From Pontiellaceae bacterium B12227 (GTDB lineage: Bacteria; Verrucomicrobiota; Kiritimatiellia; Kiritimatiellales; Pontiellaceae), in NCBI GenBank assembly GCA_029432775.1, contig JAROAZ010000001.1, positions 434,001 to 498,000 on the forward strand: a stretch of 64,000 nucleotides of DNA, written 5' to 3'. The translations under genes were made by a program, and so were the position numbers. A model generated the notes under the pieces. It made no database searches. It saw only the letters and a list, made by a program, of their open reading frames with translations, and was not told the DNA's origin. Positions 17,401 through 25,935 of this stretch are shown in pieces. Every line of letters begins with the position of its first letter. Within the stretch, counting starts at the first letter, position 1.

Positions 17401-18274
17401 CATCGCCCGTCAATGGGCATGGAAACCCAATGATCCGGTCAAGTCGCTTGAACAGTGCCTGCACGGCCTGATCTATTCTGCAGGCGGCGATGGCAACTTT
17501 CTCTTTAACGTCGGTCCAAACGCCCTCGGTGAAATTGAACCGGAGCAGATCCAACGATTGGAAGAAATGGGCGAATGGGTTAACCGCTATTCCGATGGCA
17601 TCCACGCCACGCGCGGCGGCCCGTTCAAACCCTCCGGTTGGGGAGCATCCACCCACAAGGGTAACGACATCTATCTGTTCATCGCCCGCTGGCCCGCCGG
17701 CGGCATCCATAAACTTCCAATGGTTGGAACCCGCATCCTTAAAGCCGAAAATCGTTCCGGCAAAACGGTAGAGCTCAAACAAACATCCGACGGCTATGCG
17801 CTGACCGTTCCTGAAAGCGACCGTGATCCGGTCGCCACCGTAATAAAACTGACGGTCGAAAAACCCGCCAGCTCCATCGAACCGATGGACATGGGCACGG
17901 TTACCGGCGCACTGAGTTTCCGCAAACCTTCCAGCTCGTCTTCCATTCGTTGGAACCAGCAGAGCCAGGGGCCGCAACAGGCCTTCGACGACAATCCCGG
18001 CTCGCACTGGGTTCCGGGCGGAAAAGACGAAGAATGGCTCGCGGTCGACCTCGAAAAACCGCAGACGGTCAACACGGTCAAGATTCAACAGTATGCCGCC
18101 CACCTCAAGGAACTCTCCCTGCAGTTCGAACAGGGTGGCGAATGGAAAACCGTTTTCTCCGAAACCGATGTGAAGGGCGATATCGAAAAAACCTTCGAAC
18201 CCGTCAAAGCACAAAATTTCCGATTGCTGCTGAAAGGCGGCCACACCCATCTCAGCGAGTTTCAGCTGTACTAA
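14429..18274 (+). CDS. Secreted beta-helix (GH141-like) / CBM6-like / GH29 alpha-L-fucosidase / F5-8C fusion
   Basis: A 1281-residue secreted protein with a signal peptide ending at SSLHA. Residues ~20-680 are a right-handed beta-helix starting YHVSTKG with a GDVITVQAGTY turn, resembling GH141-type enzymes. A CBM6-like domain is inserted at ~205-305. Residues ~756-1100 are a GH29 alpha-L-fucosidase, with the start motif RFGMFIHWGP, the KHHDGFCLW strand, and Asp931 in MWFDVPRD as the expected nucleophile. Residues ~1160-1281 are an F5/8 type C (CBM32-like) domain. GH29 retains configuration and removes terminal L-fucose; the beta-helix could attack a neighbouring bond. Two catalytic-looking domains in one chain is unusual. 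It sits 12 nt after UroD-like 2 and 22 nt before GH97. Confidence 0.85.
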   Translation: MKFFRTLLATVLTASSLHAAEYHVSTKGLDQENTGSKSAPFRTISAAANIAQPGDVITVQAGTYRERINPPRGGASDEQRIVYQAAPGEQVVIKGSEIVTDWKKVEGDVWQVVLPNSFFGEFNPFADLISGSWFHRKGRDHHTGAVYLNGRPLTEAAQKEQLFNSVPTAKADSGYLFNLEWMRTTGSGQTHVSAADMLKKLGTKTAPTDDGGECLGFIKNGDYATYAVDFGKNSEHMEFRIATAMHGGLIEIRLDSPQGKLLGTCTVSDTGGWQSWRTVKAPIEPTSGKKTVCLAFKAKPIEEHGRPLWFAKVDEQNTTLWAQFKTADPNRALVEVNTRQSVFYPAEPGINYITVKGFTLEHAATPWAPPNAEQIGLIGTHWSKGWIIENNTIRHSSCSGLSLGKYGDEFDNISDSADGYNGTIRRALEEGGWSKETIGSHTVRNNHISHCGQAGIVGSMGCVFSVITGNEIHDIHINRPFGGFEQAGIKFHGPIDTVISHNRIYRCGGFGGIWLDWMTQGTRVTGNLLHDNHAQDLFVEVNHGPFLVDNNLFLSARGLYESSGGGAYVHNLINNIRVRAEKGRSTPFHKPHSTEKLGLAKVVGDDERFHNNLFIGTGLSVYDAWNPEHLQASGNVYLAGAKSAANETEPLNVPGFNPGIQLVEEQNAVYLELTLPETLTEQTTLPVTTKRLGKARVPDAAFTNPDGTTLSINADYYGKKREPNPSAGPFQNTGSGTLKLKVWPKAESEEPPTRSYAPRAAVEAWKDLRFGMFIHWGPVALTGHEIGWSRGGQTPIEEYDNLYKRFNPENFDADEWVRVAKAAGMKYMVLTTKHHDGFCLWPSEFTDYDIGETTFKRDVVGELAEACRKGGIGFGTYYSVCDWWHPLYPKGGRAGTVDKPTGDMDKYIEHLQNQTAELIKNYGPLTTMWFDVPRDVKWYHNEPTIEMMRELQPNLVVNNRAYYDKDVADYETPEQNLGTFNRDRPWETCMTIARQWAWKPNDPVKSLEQCLHGLIYSAGGDGNFLFNVGPNALGEIEPEQIQRLEEMGEWVNRYSDGIHATRGGPFKPSGWGASTHKGNDIYLFIARWPAGGIHKLPMVGTRILKAENRSGKTVELKQTSDGYALTVPESDRDPVATVIKLTVEKPASSIEPMDMGTVTGALSFRKPSSSSSIRWNQQSQGPQQAFDDNPGSHWVPGGKDEEWLAVDLEKPQTVNTVKIQQYAAHLKELSLQFEQGGEWKTVFSETDVKGDIEKTFEPVKAQNFRLLLKGGHTHLSEFQLY
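17715..17729. repeat. TTCCAA-N3-TTGGAA palindrome
   Basis: Perfect copy, spacer TGG, inside the GH29 fusion gene; read as L-P-M-V-G-T. Confidence 0.9.
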
Positions 18275-18296
18275 CCGAAATTCAGGAACCCTTATA

Positions 18297-20276
18297 ATGA
18301 ATAGCCGCTTACAGAACAAATTAATCCGGGGCCTATTGGCTGCGTTCGCAATTACCGAGACTTCAGTTTGGAGCCAGACGGTCACGACCACCAGTCCGGA
18401 TGGATCGGTGGAGGCAACAGTCGAGAACGTCGACTCTAACCTGAAGTTTTCATTGACCTGCTCGGGAGTGACTATTCTGGAACCCGGACAGCTGGGATTA
18501 ACGATTAATGGACAGGACTTCGGGAAGGGAATCAGTTCACTTTCCGAAACGGCTTCCGGTGCCGAGAACGACAGCTACCCTTGGCGCGGCGTAAAGTCGA
18601 CCGCTGTCAACCGCTGCAACACCAGAGAAATTACGGTTTCAGAACCTGACGGAAACTGGACGATGGAGCTGAAGGTCTTCAATGATGGAGCGGCATATCG
18701 TTTTGTTTTTCCGGGTTCAGACACACGCTCGATTTCTCAGAACGAGTTGACTCGTTGGAAAATACCGGCCGGTAGCGACCTCTGGTTCTATCGTGCGTAC
18801 GACACGGCAAGCTATGAAGGGATCTACAATAAAACGGCCGTTAAGAATCTGTCCACCGGCGGCGGTGAAAAATGGATGCCTCTCCCGCTGGTCGCCAAAC
18901 TATCGGACGACCTCTACCTCTGCATTTCAGAGTCCGGCGAATATCTCTATCCGGGCTCGATTGCGGGTGCCATGGGAAATCGTGAGATCATGCCGCGGAT
19001 CAAAAATACCACCAACAATTCCTTTAGCTGGGACGGTGAAATCCGGACGCCCTGGCGCACGTTTATGGTCGGCGATCTGAATGCACTGGTAAACTCCGAC
19101 ATCATCCACAATGTGGCACCGCCCGCTGATCTAAGTAAATTTAAGAAGGGCCATACAGATTGGATCAAGCCCGGCCGGTGTGGCTGGACCTGGTGGTCGA
19201 CCGCAACGCCGAGTGTATCGGCAGGAACGCCGGGTATGGATTGGGATCGTCAAAAAGGCTATGTCGACCATGCGGCGACTCTGGGATTTGAATATTACCT
19301 CGTGGATGAAGGTTGGGAAGAACCCGCTAAAGGCTGGTTAACGGGGACACCGGCAACGCCGTGGGCGCGATTAAAAGAACTCTGCGATTATGCCGACACG
19401 AAAGGCGTAAAAATTATGGTTTGGCGCGCGTGGCAGGATGGAGCGCCGAATAATAAATGGCCGAGTCGTATCGGGGTGGAAACGTTCACGCAGCGCGAAG
19501 AGTTTTTCAACCATCTGATCACCGCAGGGGTGGTTGGCGCAAAAATAGACTTTATGGATAGTGAGAGTAAGGAGCGGTTGCAGTTCTACCATGACTGTAT
19601 TGAGCACGCTGCGCAGAAGGGGCTGATGATCAACTTCCACGGCAGCAACAAACCCCGTGGCGAATCCCGCACCTGGCCGAATGAAATCTGTCGAGAAGGA
19701 ATCTACGGCATGGAATTTGAAATCTGGAGAGATCTTCCGAGCGCATGGTATTCCACGGTACCGTTTACCCGTCTGCTGGCCGGGCACGGCGACTTTACCC
19801 CGACCTCCTTTAATCCGGACCGTATCTCTGGAACGAGTTTTGCACTACAACTTGCGGCCTCGATTGTCACCACCTCGGGCGGCATACTCTGCTTTGCCGA
19901 CGACATGGATACCTACATCAACAGCAAAGCATTCGGAATCATCAAAAAAATCCCGGTCGCCTGGGATGAAACCATCGTGCTGCCAGGCTCTGAAATTGGA
20001 GAAACCGCCGCTTTTGCCCGCCGCAAGGGAAACGACTGGTACATCGGCATCATCAACGGGAACGCAACGAATACCAAAAGCTATACCCTTGATCTGTCAT
20101 TCCTTGGAACTGGAACCTATAAATCGGCAATCTACAAGGATAATATGGATACGGCCAACGACCTGATTCATATTGAAGGCACGCACTCGGCGACGGATAC
20201 AATTGAAGTTGAAATGCGAGCCAAAGGTGGATGCGTCATCTATCTCACGAAAGAAACCCTCCCGGAAAAAATATGA
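18297..20276 (+). CDS. GH97 family alpha-glycosidase
   Basis: A 659-residue secreted protein. The N-terminal beta-sandwich (~25-270, starting SPDGSVEA) is followed by a (beta/alpha)8 domain with GWTWWSTATPS and YYLVDEGW, both hallmarks of GH97, and a small C-terminal beta domain. GH97 contains inverting alpha-glucosidases and retaining alpha-galactosidases. Asp418 in A-K-I-D-F-M aligns by eye with the nucleophile position of the retaining branch, which would favour alpha-galactosidase; this is inference. It starts 22 nt after the fucosidase fusion with an AGGAACCC site. Its TGA overlaps the ATG of the desaturase gene (ATGA), so the two are translationally coupled. It would trim side chains of the same polysaccharide. 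Confidence 0.88.
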   Translation: MNSRLQNKLIRGLLAAFAITETSVWSQTVTTTSPDGSVEATVENVDSNLKFSLTCSGVTILEPGQLGLTINGQDFGKGISSLSETASGAENDSYPWRGVKSTAVNRCNTREITVSEPDGNWTMELKVFNDGAAYRFVFPGSDTRSISQNELTRWKIPAGSDLWFYRAYDTASYEGIYNKTAVKNLSTGGGEKWMPLPLVAKLSDDLYLCISESGEYLYPGSIAGAMGNREIMPRIKNTTNNSFSWDGEIRTPWRTFMVGDLNALVNSDIIHNVAPPADLSKFKKGHTDWIKPGRCGWTWWSTATPSVSAGTPGMDWDRQKGYVDHAATLGFEYYLVDEGWEEPAKGWLTGTPATPWARLKELCDYADTKGVKIMVWRAWQDGAPNNKWPSRIGVETFTQREEFFNHLITAGVVGAKIDFMDSESKERLQFYHDCIEHAAQKGLMINFHGSNKPRGESRTWPNEICREGIYGMEFEIWRDLPSAWYSTVPFTRLLAGHGDFTPTSFNPDRISGTSFALQLAASIVTTSGGILCFADDMDTYINSKAFGIIKKIPVAWDETIVLPGSEIGETAAFARRKGNDWYIGIINGNATNTKSYTLDLSFLGTGTYKSAIYKDNMDTANDLIHIEGTHSATDTIEVEMRAKGGCVIYLTKETLPEKI

Positions 20277-21274
20277 GTACTTCAGAACGAATTAAATGGT
20301 ATCGCACCCCCATCGATAAGGCGGAAATGAAAAAACTAATGGAGCGCAGCGATACACAGGGTCTACTGCAATGCCTTTCCATGATCGCGCTGTCCATCGT
20401 AACCGGCACCCTTTCGTTTTACTCGTTTCACCATTGGCCATGGTACGTCACGATGCTGGCCATCTATTTCCATGGCATGTGCTACTTCTTCCACGGAGCG
20501 CACGCCGCCATTCACGATCTATCGCATGGGACCCCGTTCAAGAGCAAAGGACTGAATGCCTTTTTCTACGGTTTCTTCGGCTTTATTTCCTGGACGAGCA
20601 CGGTGCGCTACCGCGCCAGCCACATGCAGCACCACCAGTTGACCACCCATACCGGCCGCGACCTCGAAGTGGTGCTGCCCTGGCTGCCCAGCCGATTGGA
20701 ATGGCTGGGCTACTGGACCTTCGACTGGAAACTGTTCTCCGGAAACCTCGACATACTTATCCGGCACAGCTTCGGCATCATTAAAGGGGACTGGGAACAC
20801 CGCCTGTTTCCCGAGTCCGATGCCAAGCTGCGCCGCAAGCTGTTCAACTGGGCGCGCTTTGTTTTGATCGGTCAGATTGCGATTGCCGCAGCGTTCATCT
20901 ATTTTGACCAGTGGATTATGCTGCTGCTCTTCACCTTCGCACCATTCATCGGCGGCATTCTTGCGTGGGCGGTCACCCTGCCCCAGCATGCCGGTCTTCC
21001 GGCCGACACCCCCGACTTCCGGCTGAACTGCCGCTCCGTCAAGGTGCATCCGTTCGTCGCCTTCCTGCATTGGCAAATGGACTACCACGTCGAACACCAC
21101 ATGAATGCCGGTGTCCCCTTCTTCAACCTGAAAAAATTGCGCAAGACCATCGAGCACGACATCCCTGAATACCATGGATTATTCGCCACATGGAAAGAGA
21201 TGCTGCCCGTTATGCGGCGCCAGAAAATCGATCCTGACTATTGCGTCACGCCGACACTTCCCTCCCAGGAGTAA
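20273..21274 (+). CDS. Fatty acid desaturase (membrane di-iron)
   Basis: A 333-residue integral membrane protein with the three histidine boxes of acyl desaturases: H81-DLS-H85 (with HGAH just before), H117-MQ-HH121 and H272-VE-HH276. Hydrophobic spans lie between boxes 1 and 2 and at ~205-240. The family introduces double bonds, or hydroxylates, using O2 and an electron donor such as ferredoxin. The start is the ATG at 20273 that overlaps the GH97 stop by 4 nt; a longer in-frame reading would run deep into GH97. Coupling to a glycosidase gene is odd for a lipid enzyme. Relatives also oxidise other substrates, so the substrate is not certain. It needs oxygen, which constrains the lifestyle. 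Confidence 0.85.
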   Translation: MSTSERIKWYRTPIDKAEMKKLMERSDTQGLLQCLSMIALSIVTGTLSFYSFHHWPWYVTMLAIYFHGMCYFFHGAHAAIHDLSHGTPFKSKGLNAFFYGFFGFISWTSTVRYRASHMQHHQLTTHTGRDLEVVLPWLPSRLEWLGYWTFDWKLFSGNLDILIRHSFGIIKGDWEHRLFPESDAKLRRKLFNWARFVLIGQIAIAAAFIYFDQWIMLLLFTFAPFIGGILAWAVTLPQHAGLPADTPDFRLNCRSVKVHPFVAFLHWQMDYHVEHHMNAGVPFFNLKKLRKTIEHDIPEYHGLFATWKEMLPVMRRQKIDPDYCVTPTLPSQE

Positions 21275-21587
21275 AGAGAGTCATCATCGATACGCGTAAA
21301 ATACGGCAATAAAAACCGTTCACGAAGGAACTGCTATGAAGAAACCACTCTCTCCGCTGATCAAACTCACCCCCATTGCGCTCTGCGCGATTTTTTCCCA
21401 AACCAGCTGGGGAGGAGGGAAGGCATCAAAAGCGGAAACACACGCTTAATCACTCTGCGGCATATCCCTGACAGAAACCACGAGCTATTTCCCTGGGCTC
21501 CAGATTACCACGCCATATCTGAACAAAAGAGGCTTCGGTTAAACATACGTTCTGCACGAACAAAATGACGCACACCTCGGTTCTGTG
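21275..21587. other. Intergenic stretch after the polysaccharide locus
   Basis: About 310 nt separating the plus-strand locus from the minus-strand lipoprotein gene. Apart from the short reading frame at 21336-21449, I see no RNA gene, repeat or clear terminator here. Confidence 0.5.
21336..21449 (+). CDS. Possible 37-residue exported peptide or decayed gene start
   Basis: A short frame beginning MKKPLSPLIKLTPIALCAIF after a GAAGGAACT ribosome binding site. The first 25 residues look like a signal peptide (Lys-rich start, hydrophobic core, A-x-x-S-W). The frame ends soon after at TAA 21447. Either it is a tiny secreted peptide or, more likely, the start of a larger exported gene whose body has been lost. 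No homology recognised. Confidence 0.3.
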   Translation: MKKPLSPLIKLTPIALCAIFSQTSWGGGKASKAETHA

Positions 21588-22943
21588 CTATTCTGAATTC
21601 TTTTTCATACGCTGATATTTCTGGGCAAAGACAGGATCTTCTTTCTCGATAGCGCTCCAAAGACGCGCAATGTAATCGGTTGGAAATGAATAAATGGGCA
21701 TATCTTCCTGCATAACCAATCCGCGTTGTTTTGGGGTTAAATCATAATACAGCATCATGAGCACGTCGCTGCTGACCCATGGACTGCTCCTGAAATAGCC
21801 ATGCCCTTTCCCCTCGGTCGATCCCTCGGCCTTGCAGACGCTCACAAAACTCAGCTTTTGCTGTAAATCGCTGAAGGCTTTCCGACCGGCTGCCTCCATC
21901 TCCTTCCCTCCGGTCCCCCATAATTCACCCAACCTTTCCCGGCGGGTTAGGAAACGGGCGGCACTCAGCGCTTTGTCTGCGGATGACACATAAATCGTCA
22001 TGTGTTGCAAAACGTCTAGCAGGCCGTCAGCAAGGTAGGCGCCAAAGGTATTCCGATCCAGATCGCTTCCGACAAGGATCACATTGCCGACCTGGACGTT
22101 TTTCTGCGCTTCCTCAGGGGAATTCCCTGCATTCATCAGCGCGAGTTGTTCCAGCGCCCTCAACACCAGTCGCGTGCCATTGCTGTAGCCGATAATGTGG
22201 ACCTCCTCGGCGTTTGTCTCCTCCGCCACGAACTCCAGCAACAGCCGCAAGTTCCGCGCAAAACCAACCGCGGTATCGCTGTCCTTAATGTAGGCGAATT
22301 TGCTGGGCGTTGAGGGCCATGAATAAGCAATGAATGCCCCGTTGTAGCCTAGGAAATGCCACAGCTCCATAGACACCAGCAGTGGATTTTCAAATGCGAC
22401 CTTGTAGCCATGCACATAGATGTAGACATGTTTTTTCTTGGATCCGGCAAGCTGGCGGTTGATGGCATCGGCAAATTCCCTCGTTGCATCCTGCGGGCGC
22501 AATTCTTCACTCACCAGCGCGGTATCCAACCAGAACGGGAGTGTATTCTGAATGATGCCCCACTCATCCACATTGGAAATCTTTACCGGGAAGCTTTCTG
22601 CACGCGACTTCAACAAGGAGACATCGCGTGCCATTTCCCAGGTAAAATCCTTTTGGCCGAACTGAACCTGCGCCAGCCCAACGCGAACAGCATACCCCGG
22701 ATCGCTTAGATAATACTGCTCTTTGTCTTCCTTCCCACTGGGTTTTCTATCCGTGGCGAACAGGATCCCGTTATGGGACATTGCCTGATATTGCTGCGCA
22801 TCGGGCAAAAGGTTCAGTAGGCCGTCTCCATAAACGTCAGGCGCGGGCATCAGATCGATCTGGTCCACCGGCGGGCTGGAACACCCAGCTAGAAAAATTA
22901 TTAGCAGGCCGGCCGGCCGAAAAAATCGCTGAATATCCAACAT
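21588..22943 (-). CDS. DUF900-like alpha/beta hydrolase lipoprotein
   Basis: A 451-residue protein. The signal peptide ends in L-A-G-C-S-S, a lipobox, so it is probably membrane anchored. The central part (~170-300) is an alpha/beta hydrolase of the DUF900/esterase-like family: YIYVHGYKVAFENP gives the oxyanion strand, YSWPS follows, and IGYSNGTR contains the nucleophile elbow G-Y-S-N-G. A later Asp/His pair completes the triad but cannot be fixed by eye. Such proteins are predicted lipases or esterases of unknown substrate. AAGGAGA sits before the ATG. Transcribed away from the polysaccharide locus, as a single gene. Confidence 0.78.
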   Translation of the reverse strand: MLDIQRFFRPAGLLIIFLAGCSSPPVDQIDLMPAPDVYGDGLLNLLPDAQQYQAMSHNGILFATDRKPSGKEDKEQYYLSDPGYAVRVGLAQVQFGQKDFTWEMARDVSLLKSRAESFPVKISNVDEWGIIQNTLPFWLDTALVSEELRPQDATREFADAINRQLAGSKKKHVYIYVHGYKVAFENPLLVSMELWHFLGYNGAFIAYSWPSTPSKFAYIKDSDTAVGFARNLRLLLEFVAEETNAEEVHIIGYSNGTRLVLRALEQLALMNAGNSPEEAQKNVQVGNVILVGSDLDRNTFGAYLADGLLDVLQHMTIYVSSADKALSAARFLTRRERLGELWGTGGKEMEAAGRKAFSDLQQKLSFVSVCKAEGSTEGKGHGYFRSSPWVSSDVLMMLYYDLTPKQRGLVMQEDMPIYSFPTDYIARLWSAIEKEDPVFAQKYQRMKKNSE

Positions 22944-23208
22944 GGTCTTCTCTCCTTATCAAGGGATTGAATGTATCTCAAACCCAGCTTTACAAGCAAT
23001 GTTAATGAGGCAAAAGCAGGCGCAAAGCACCACCGGCTCCATGGCACCTGATGGCAGTGTGCTGAGAGACAGGATCCTGCGTTCAGGCGGGTCAATTTCC
23101 GGTAAAGGTGCGTTACGGTAATTGGATAAAGAGTAGATGGATAATGTTGTAGAAAAAGTCTCTTTAGTATAGATTTTACAGTCATTATTCAATCCAGCGG
23201 AGTGCTCT

Positions 23209-23748
23209 ATGCTTAAATATTTTTTTCTTGGTTTTATCGCCTGCGGCCTTACGGGGTGTGCGACGCTATCGATGGACCAACGCATTGAACTCGATGCCAT
23301 GGCGGCAACGAATCTCCAACAGATGGCTGCCTGCAACCCCGGCCTGGAAGAAAAACTGGAGGAATGCAAGGGGTACTTAACCCTGGATGCACGTCTGGTT
23401 AAGATTCCTTTTATTGGATGGGGAGGCGGAAAGGGAGTCTTATTTGATACCACAACCGGGCATCGAACCTATCTCAAAGTTTCACGAATGGATGTGGGCG
23501 GAGGCGGAGGAATTCGCGAATTTGATGTTTTGATTGTGATATACGATGAAAAGCTCTTGCAGAAAGCTCAGAACGGTAAGTGGAGTTATGGTTTAGGAGC
23601 GGAAGCCTCGGCAGGCACGGCCAGCGCCGAAGGTTCCCGCGATCAGCTTCAAACAGAAAAAAAATATGAGCTTTTCTCCCGTTCAGAGCGTGGTGCCTCT
23701 GTAACCTGGACCTTGCAAGCGATTCGCTTTAAGCCTTATAAGGACTGA
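23209..23748 (+). CDS. SYLF/YSC84-like lipoprotein
   Basis: A 179-residue protein with a lipoprotein signal (L-T-G-C-A at ~17). The body has the glycine-rich GWGGGKGVLFD and VGGGGGIREFD stretches followed by VLIVIYDEK, which resemble the lipid-binding SYLF (Ysc84) domain. SYLF proteins associate with membranes; bacterial ones have no settled function. The last nine residues (AIRFKPYKD) are encoded by a sequence that recurs as a remnant near 26760. The paralogous small exported protein at 23900 follows. Confidence 0.6.
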   Translation: MLKYFFLGFIACGLTGCATLSMDQRIELDAMAATNLQQMAACNPGLEEKLEECKGYLTLDARLVKIPFIGWGGGKGVLFDTTTGHRTYLKVSRMDVGGGGGIREFDVLIVIYDEKLLQKAQNGKWSYGLGAEASAGTASAEGSRDQLQTEKKYELFSRSERGASVTWTLQAIRFKPYKD

Positions 23749-23816
23749 TTCCGCCCCGGTCCCTTTTACCTTGAGACAACTACCGTTGCACCCTCCAAGA
23801 TAGATTGTTTTATTTC

Positions 23817-23825
23817 AAAATAGAC
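23817..23825 (+). promoter_or_regulatory. GTTTTATTT element upstream of small exported protein
   Basis: The same 9-mer as at 5001, 48302 and 51921, here 75 nt before the ATG at 23900. No confident -35/-10 pair is visible around it. Confidence 0.28.
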
Positions 23826-23899
23826 GCAATCAGTTTTTCAAAGCATAATATCGGTATTCCATAAGGAAGTCGTATTGTTAAACCTAAGGGAGATAAGTT

Positions 23900-24334
23900 A
23901 TGAATAATAGAGTTAAGCTACTAATCGCACTTTGCACGCTGTGTGCTGCCGGATCATTTGCAGAGCCCAAGGGCTGGGGTATCGGTTTGGGCACGTTTGA
24001 AGGCGACGTCGGCGGCCAGGTCCGCAAAAGTTTTGCATTCGGGGATGAGCGCCAATTTGCAGTCGACCTTCAGGCCGGATTGTATAATCAAAGGAAATGG
24101 ACCGGCCGCTTTGATGCGGACTTTCATTTTATTTTCATGCCGAAAGAAACCTTCAGCCTTTACCCACTGGCGGGTGTTGACTTTGCCTTGCAAGACGGAA
24201 GACATCGGTGGGGCGGCAACCTAGGTGGTGGCGCACTGATTGATCTAAACACCGACACCAGTCTTTTTTTCGAACTGAAATATGTCGGAGGCGATTGGAA
24301 TGGATTTGCCTTTACAGGAGGCATCTTCTTTTAA
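23900..24334 (+). CDS. Small exported beta-barrel-like protein, copy 1
   Basis: 144 residues. A signal peptide (cleavage after AAGSFA) is followed by alternating polar/hydrophobic strands ending in GGIFF, with a terminal Phe as in outer-membrane barrels. I recognise no named family. The protein at 28774-29208 is nearly identical (only scattered substitutions such as E/D, R/W, A/V), and both have a GGGA-type ribosome binding site. The nearby neighbours differ between the copies. A small porin-like or surface protein is likely; function unknown. Confidence 0.7.
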   Translation: MNNRVKLLIALCTLCAAGSFAEPKGWGIGLGTFEGDVGGQVRKSFAFGDERQFAVDLQAGLYNQRKWTGRFDADFHFIFMPKETFSLYPLAGVDFALQDGRHRWGGNLGGGALIDLNTDTSLFFELKYVGGDWNGFAFTGGIFF

Positions 24335-24376
24335 GTGATGCGTACTACTTGCACATGCATAATTCAATAGACTGAA

Positions 24377-24397
24377 GAACCCAGCTCGGGTTCATTT
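24377..24397 (+). terminator. Weak hairpin terminator after copy 1
   Basis: GAACCC (24377-24382) and GGGTTC (24388-24393) form a 6-bp stem with a 5-nt loop, then ATTTT. It stands between convergent genes. Confidence 0.4.
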
Positions 24398-24601
24398 TCC
24401 TGCTGAGGTGCCGAGAGCGAAGAACTATTCGTTCTGAACCCTCAACCTCGGCGGGATTCTTCCTCGGACCGATATAAGGCAGGTACATGTCCTGATTCCA
24501 AGGGATATTTTGACCCTCGGAAATGCAGAGCGTGTAAATGATATTCTCTGCGCTCCTGCGGCTCTGCAAGGAGGACAATCGGAGTTTTTCCCGAAATGGT
24601 A

Positions 24602-25111
24602 TTATTTAGATTTTTTCTTCTTCATTTGGTACTGGATTCCCCGCGACACGGCGACAATCAGAACGGCCCCGAGCAACGAAAAAAGCAGTTCCTCATAGCC
24701 GATGGTCACCGTGCCCCAATCATAATTAATCTCAGCAACGCGCACTACCATGCCCCCAATAAACGCACCACCCAGCCCCAGGGCCAAACGACCTGCTATA
24801 CCCAATGCGGTACATCCGACCTTCGAGAACATACCGGCGATAGAAGCGACGAGAACCCCCATGAGAACAAACGCCACATTTTCATCGCGCGTCCGGTTTA
24901 CCAAGCGGTTATCCGAAATCCGGGTCTGCAAGGTCGCAACACCATCGGTCACGGCCTTCGTTGACTGACTTACGGCCTCCTTGGACTTTGTACCAACCGA
25001 AGAGCCATCCGCAGCGAAACAAGGTGTTGCAACAACCAGTAAAAAAAGAAGGAGAACAGCGAACTGAAATACTGCACGCCATGGCATTGGATTTATTCGG
25101 GTTGCTTTCAT
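24602..25111 (-). CDS. GlsB/YeaQ/YmgE-like small membrane protein
   Basis: 169 residues with an N-terminal signal or anchor (FAVLLLFLLVVATPCFA), a polar linker (~35-75), then three hydrophobic spans. ALGIAGRLALGLGGAFIGG and LLFSLLGAVLIVAVSRG resemble the transglycosylase-associated YmgE/GlsB family, which is usually ~80-100 residues without the long N-terminal part. The tail MKKKKSK is cytoplasmic. Often stress or envelope induced in other bacteria. A GGGAG sequence precedes the ATG. Assignment is by pattern only. Confidence 0.5.
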   Translation of the reverse strand: MKATRINPMPWRAVFQFAVLLLFLLVVATPCFAADGSSVGTKSKEAVSQSTKAVTDGVATLQTRISDNRLVNRTRDENVAFVLMGVLVASIAGMFSKVGCTALGIAGRLALGLGGAFIGGMVVRVAEINYDWGTVTIGYEELLFSLLGAVLIVAVSRGIQYQMKKKKSK

Positions 25112-25311
25112 TATTTAGTCTCCCATGTTTTTGTTTTTTTAGTATTTTTGGAAAGAAGAGGAGGACGCCGCCGCCGACCTACTAGCATGCCCCTTCTATC
25201 CGATCCAGTAGCGGACGCCGCCGACCCGGAAAATCTGAGCCTCTCCAGCATTTTCTGACACCAGCATATTAAATGACACGAACTTGACTTTATTCTTTTA
25301 ATTCACGCTCT

Positions 25312-25935
25312 CTACAGCTTTTTTTCTACAGAAAGTGCGACCACCTTGGTGATTTCAAAGACGACCTTTGCGCCGACATTCTGTTTGGTCAGATCCACAT
25401 CTGGGCGAACATCCACCGTTTCAAACCGTCCATCCTCAAACGTCAGCGTGGCCGTGTGCGCCTCCACGTCGATCGCCGTGACAGTCGCCGTGATACGAGC
25501 CGTTTCCGCCACCATGCCGCCCGGTTGCTCGCCTTTGGCAGCTCCAATGGCCACCGCAACCGCCCCACCATCGTCTGCAGCATTTTCATCGCCGATGTAG
25601 ATTGCCAATTCCTCAGACACCAGCGCCTTCACACGATCCCCCTTCTGGATCTGATCGAAATTGATGGCTTCCGGCCCCACCGTTATGGGAATTTTTTCCC
25701 CGTCCGGCACCAGTAACGTGGCTGTGCGCTTCTCTTGATTGATCGCAACAACCTCAGCATCAAGCGTCAGCGTGTCGATGATGACTCCACCGGGAACCCC
25801 TTCCGCAATGATCATCGCCATCGATGTTTCAGAGGAAGGTGCTGCCTTTGAAGTCGTATCTTCCCTACAGCCATTGATCACGACTGCCAGTGTTGCCAGA
25901 GCGACAGCACACATTATTGATTTATAAGTTGTCAT
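25312..25935 (-). CDS. Lipoprotein with two tandem beta domains, unknown function
   Basis: 207 residues. The lipobox is V-I-N-G-C. After a short linker come two similar halves: AEVVAINQEKRTATLLVPDG (~60-110) and ATVTAIDVEAHTATLTFEDG (~147-200). Each reads like a small OB- or SH3-type beta domain, so the protein is probably an internal duplication. TAAGGAG precedes the ATG. Its neighbours are other envelope proteins. I do not recognise a named family. Confidence 0.6.
   Translation of the reverse strand: MTTYKSIMCAVALATLAVVINGCREDTTSKAAPSSETSMAMIIAEGVPGGVIIDTLTLDAEVVAINQEKRTATLLVPDGEKIPITVGPEAINFDQIQKGDRVKALVSEELAIYIGDENAADDGGAVAVAIGAAKGEQPGGMVAETARITATVTAIDVEAHTATLTFEDGRFETVDVRPDVDLTKQNVGAKVVFEITKVVALSVEKKL

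Noticed and set aside
17180-18391. 403-residue minus-strand frame opposite the GH29 gene
   Set aside because: Antisense to a well-supported gene; no ribosome binding site or motif.
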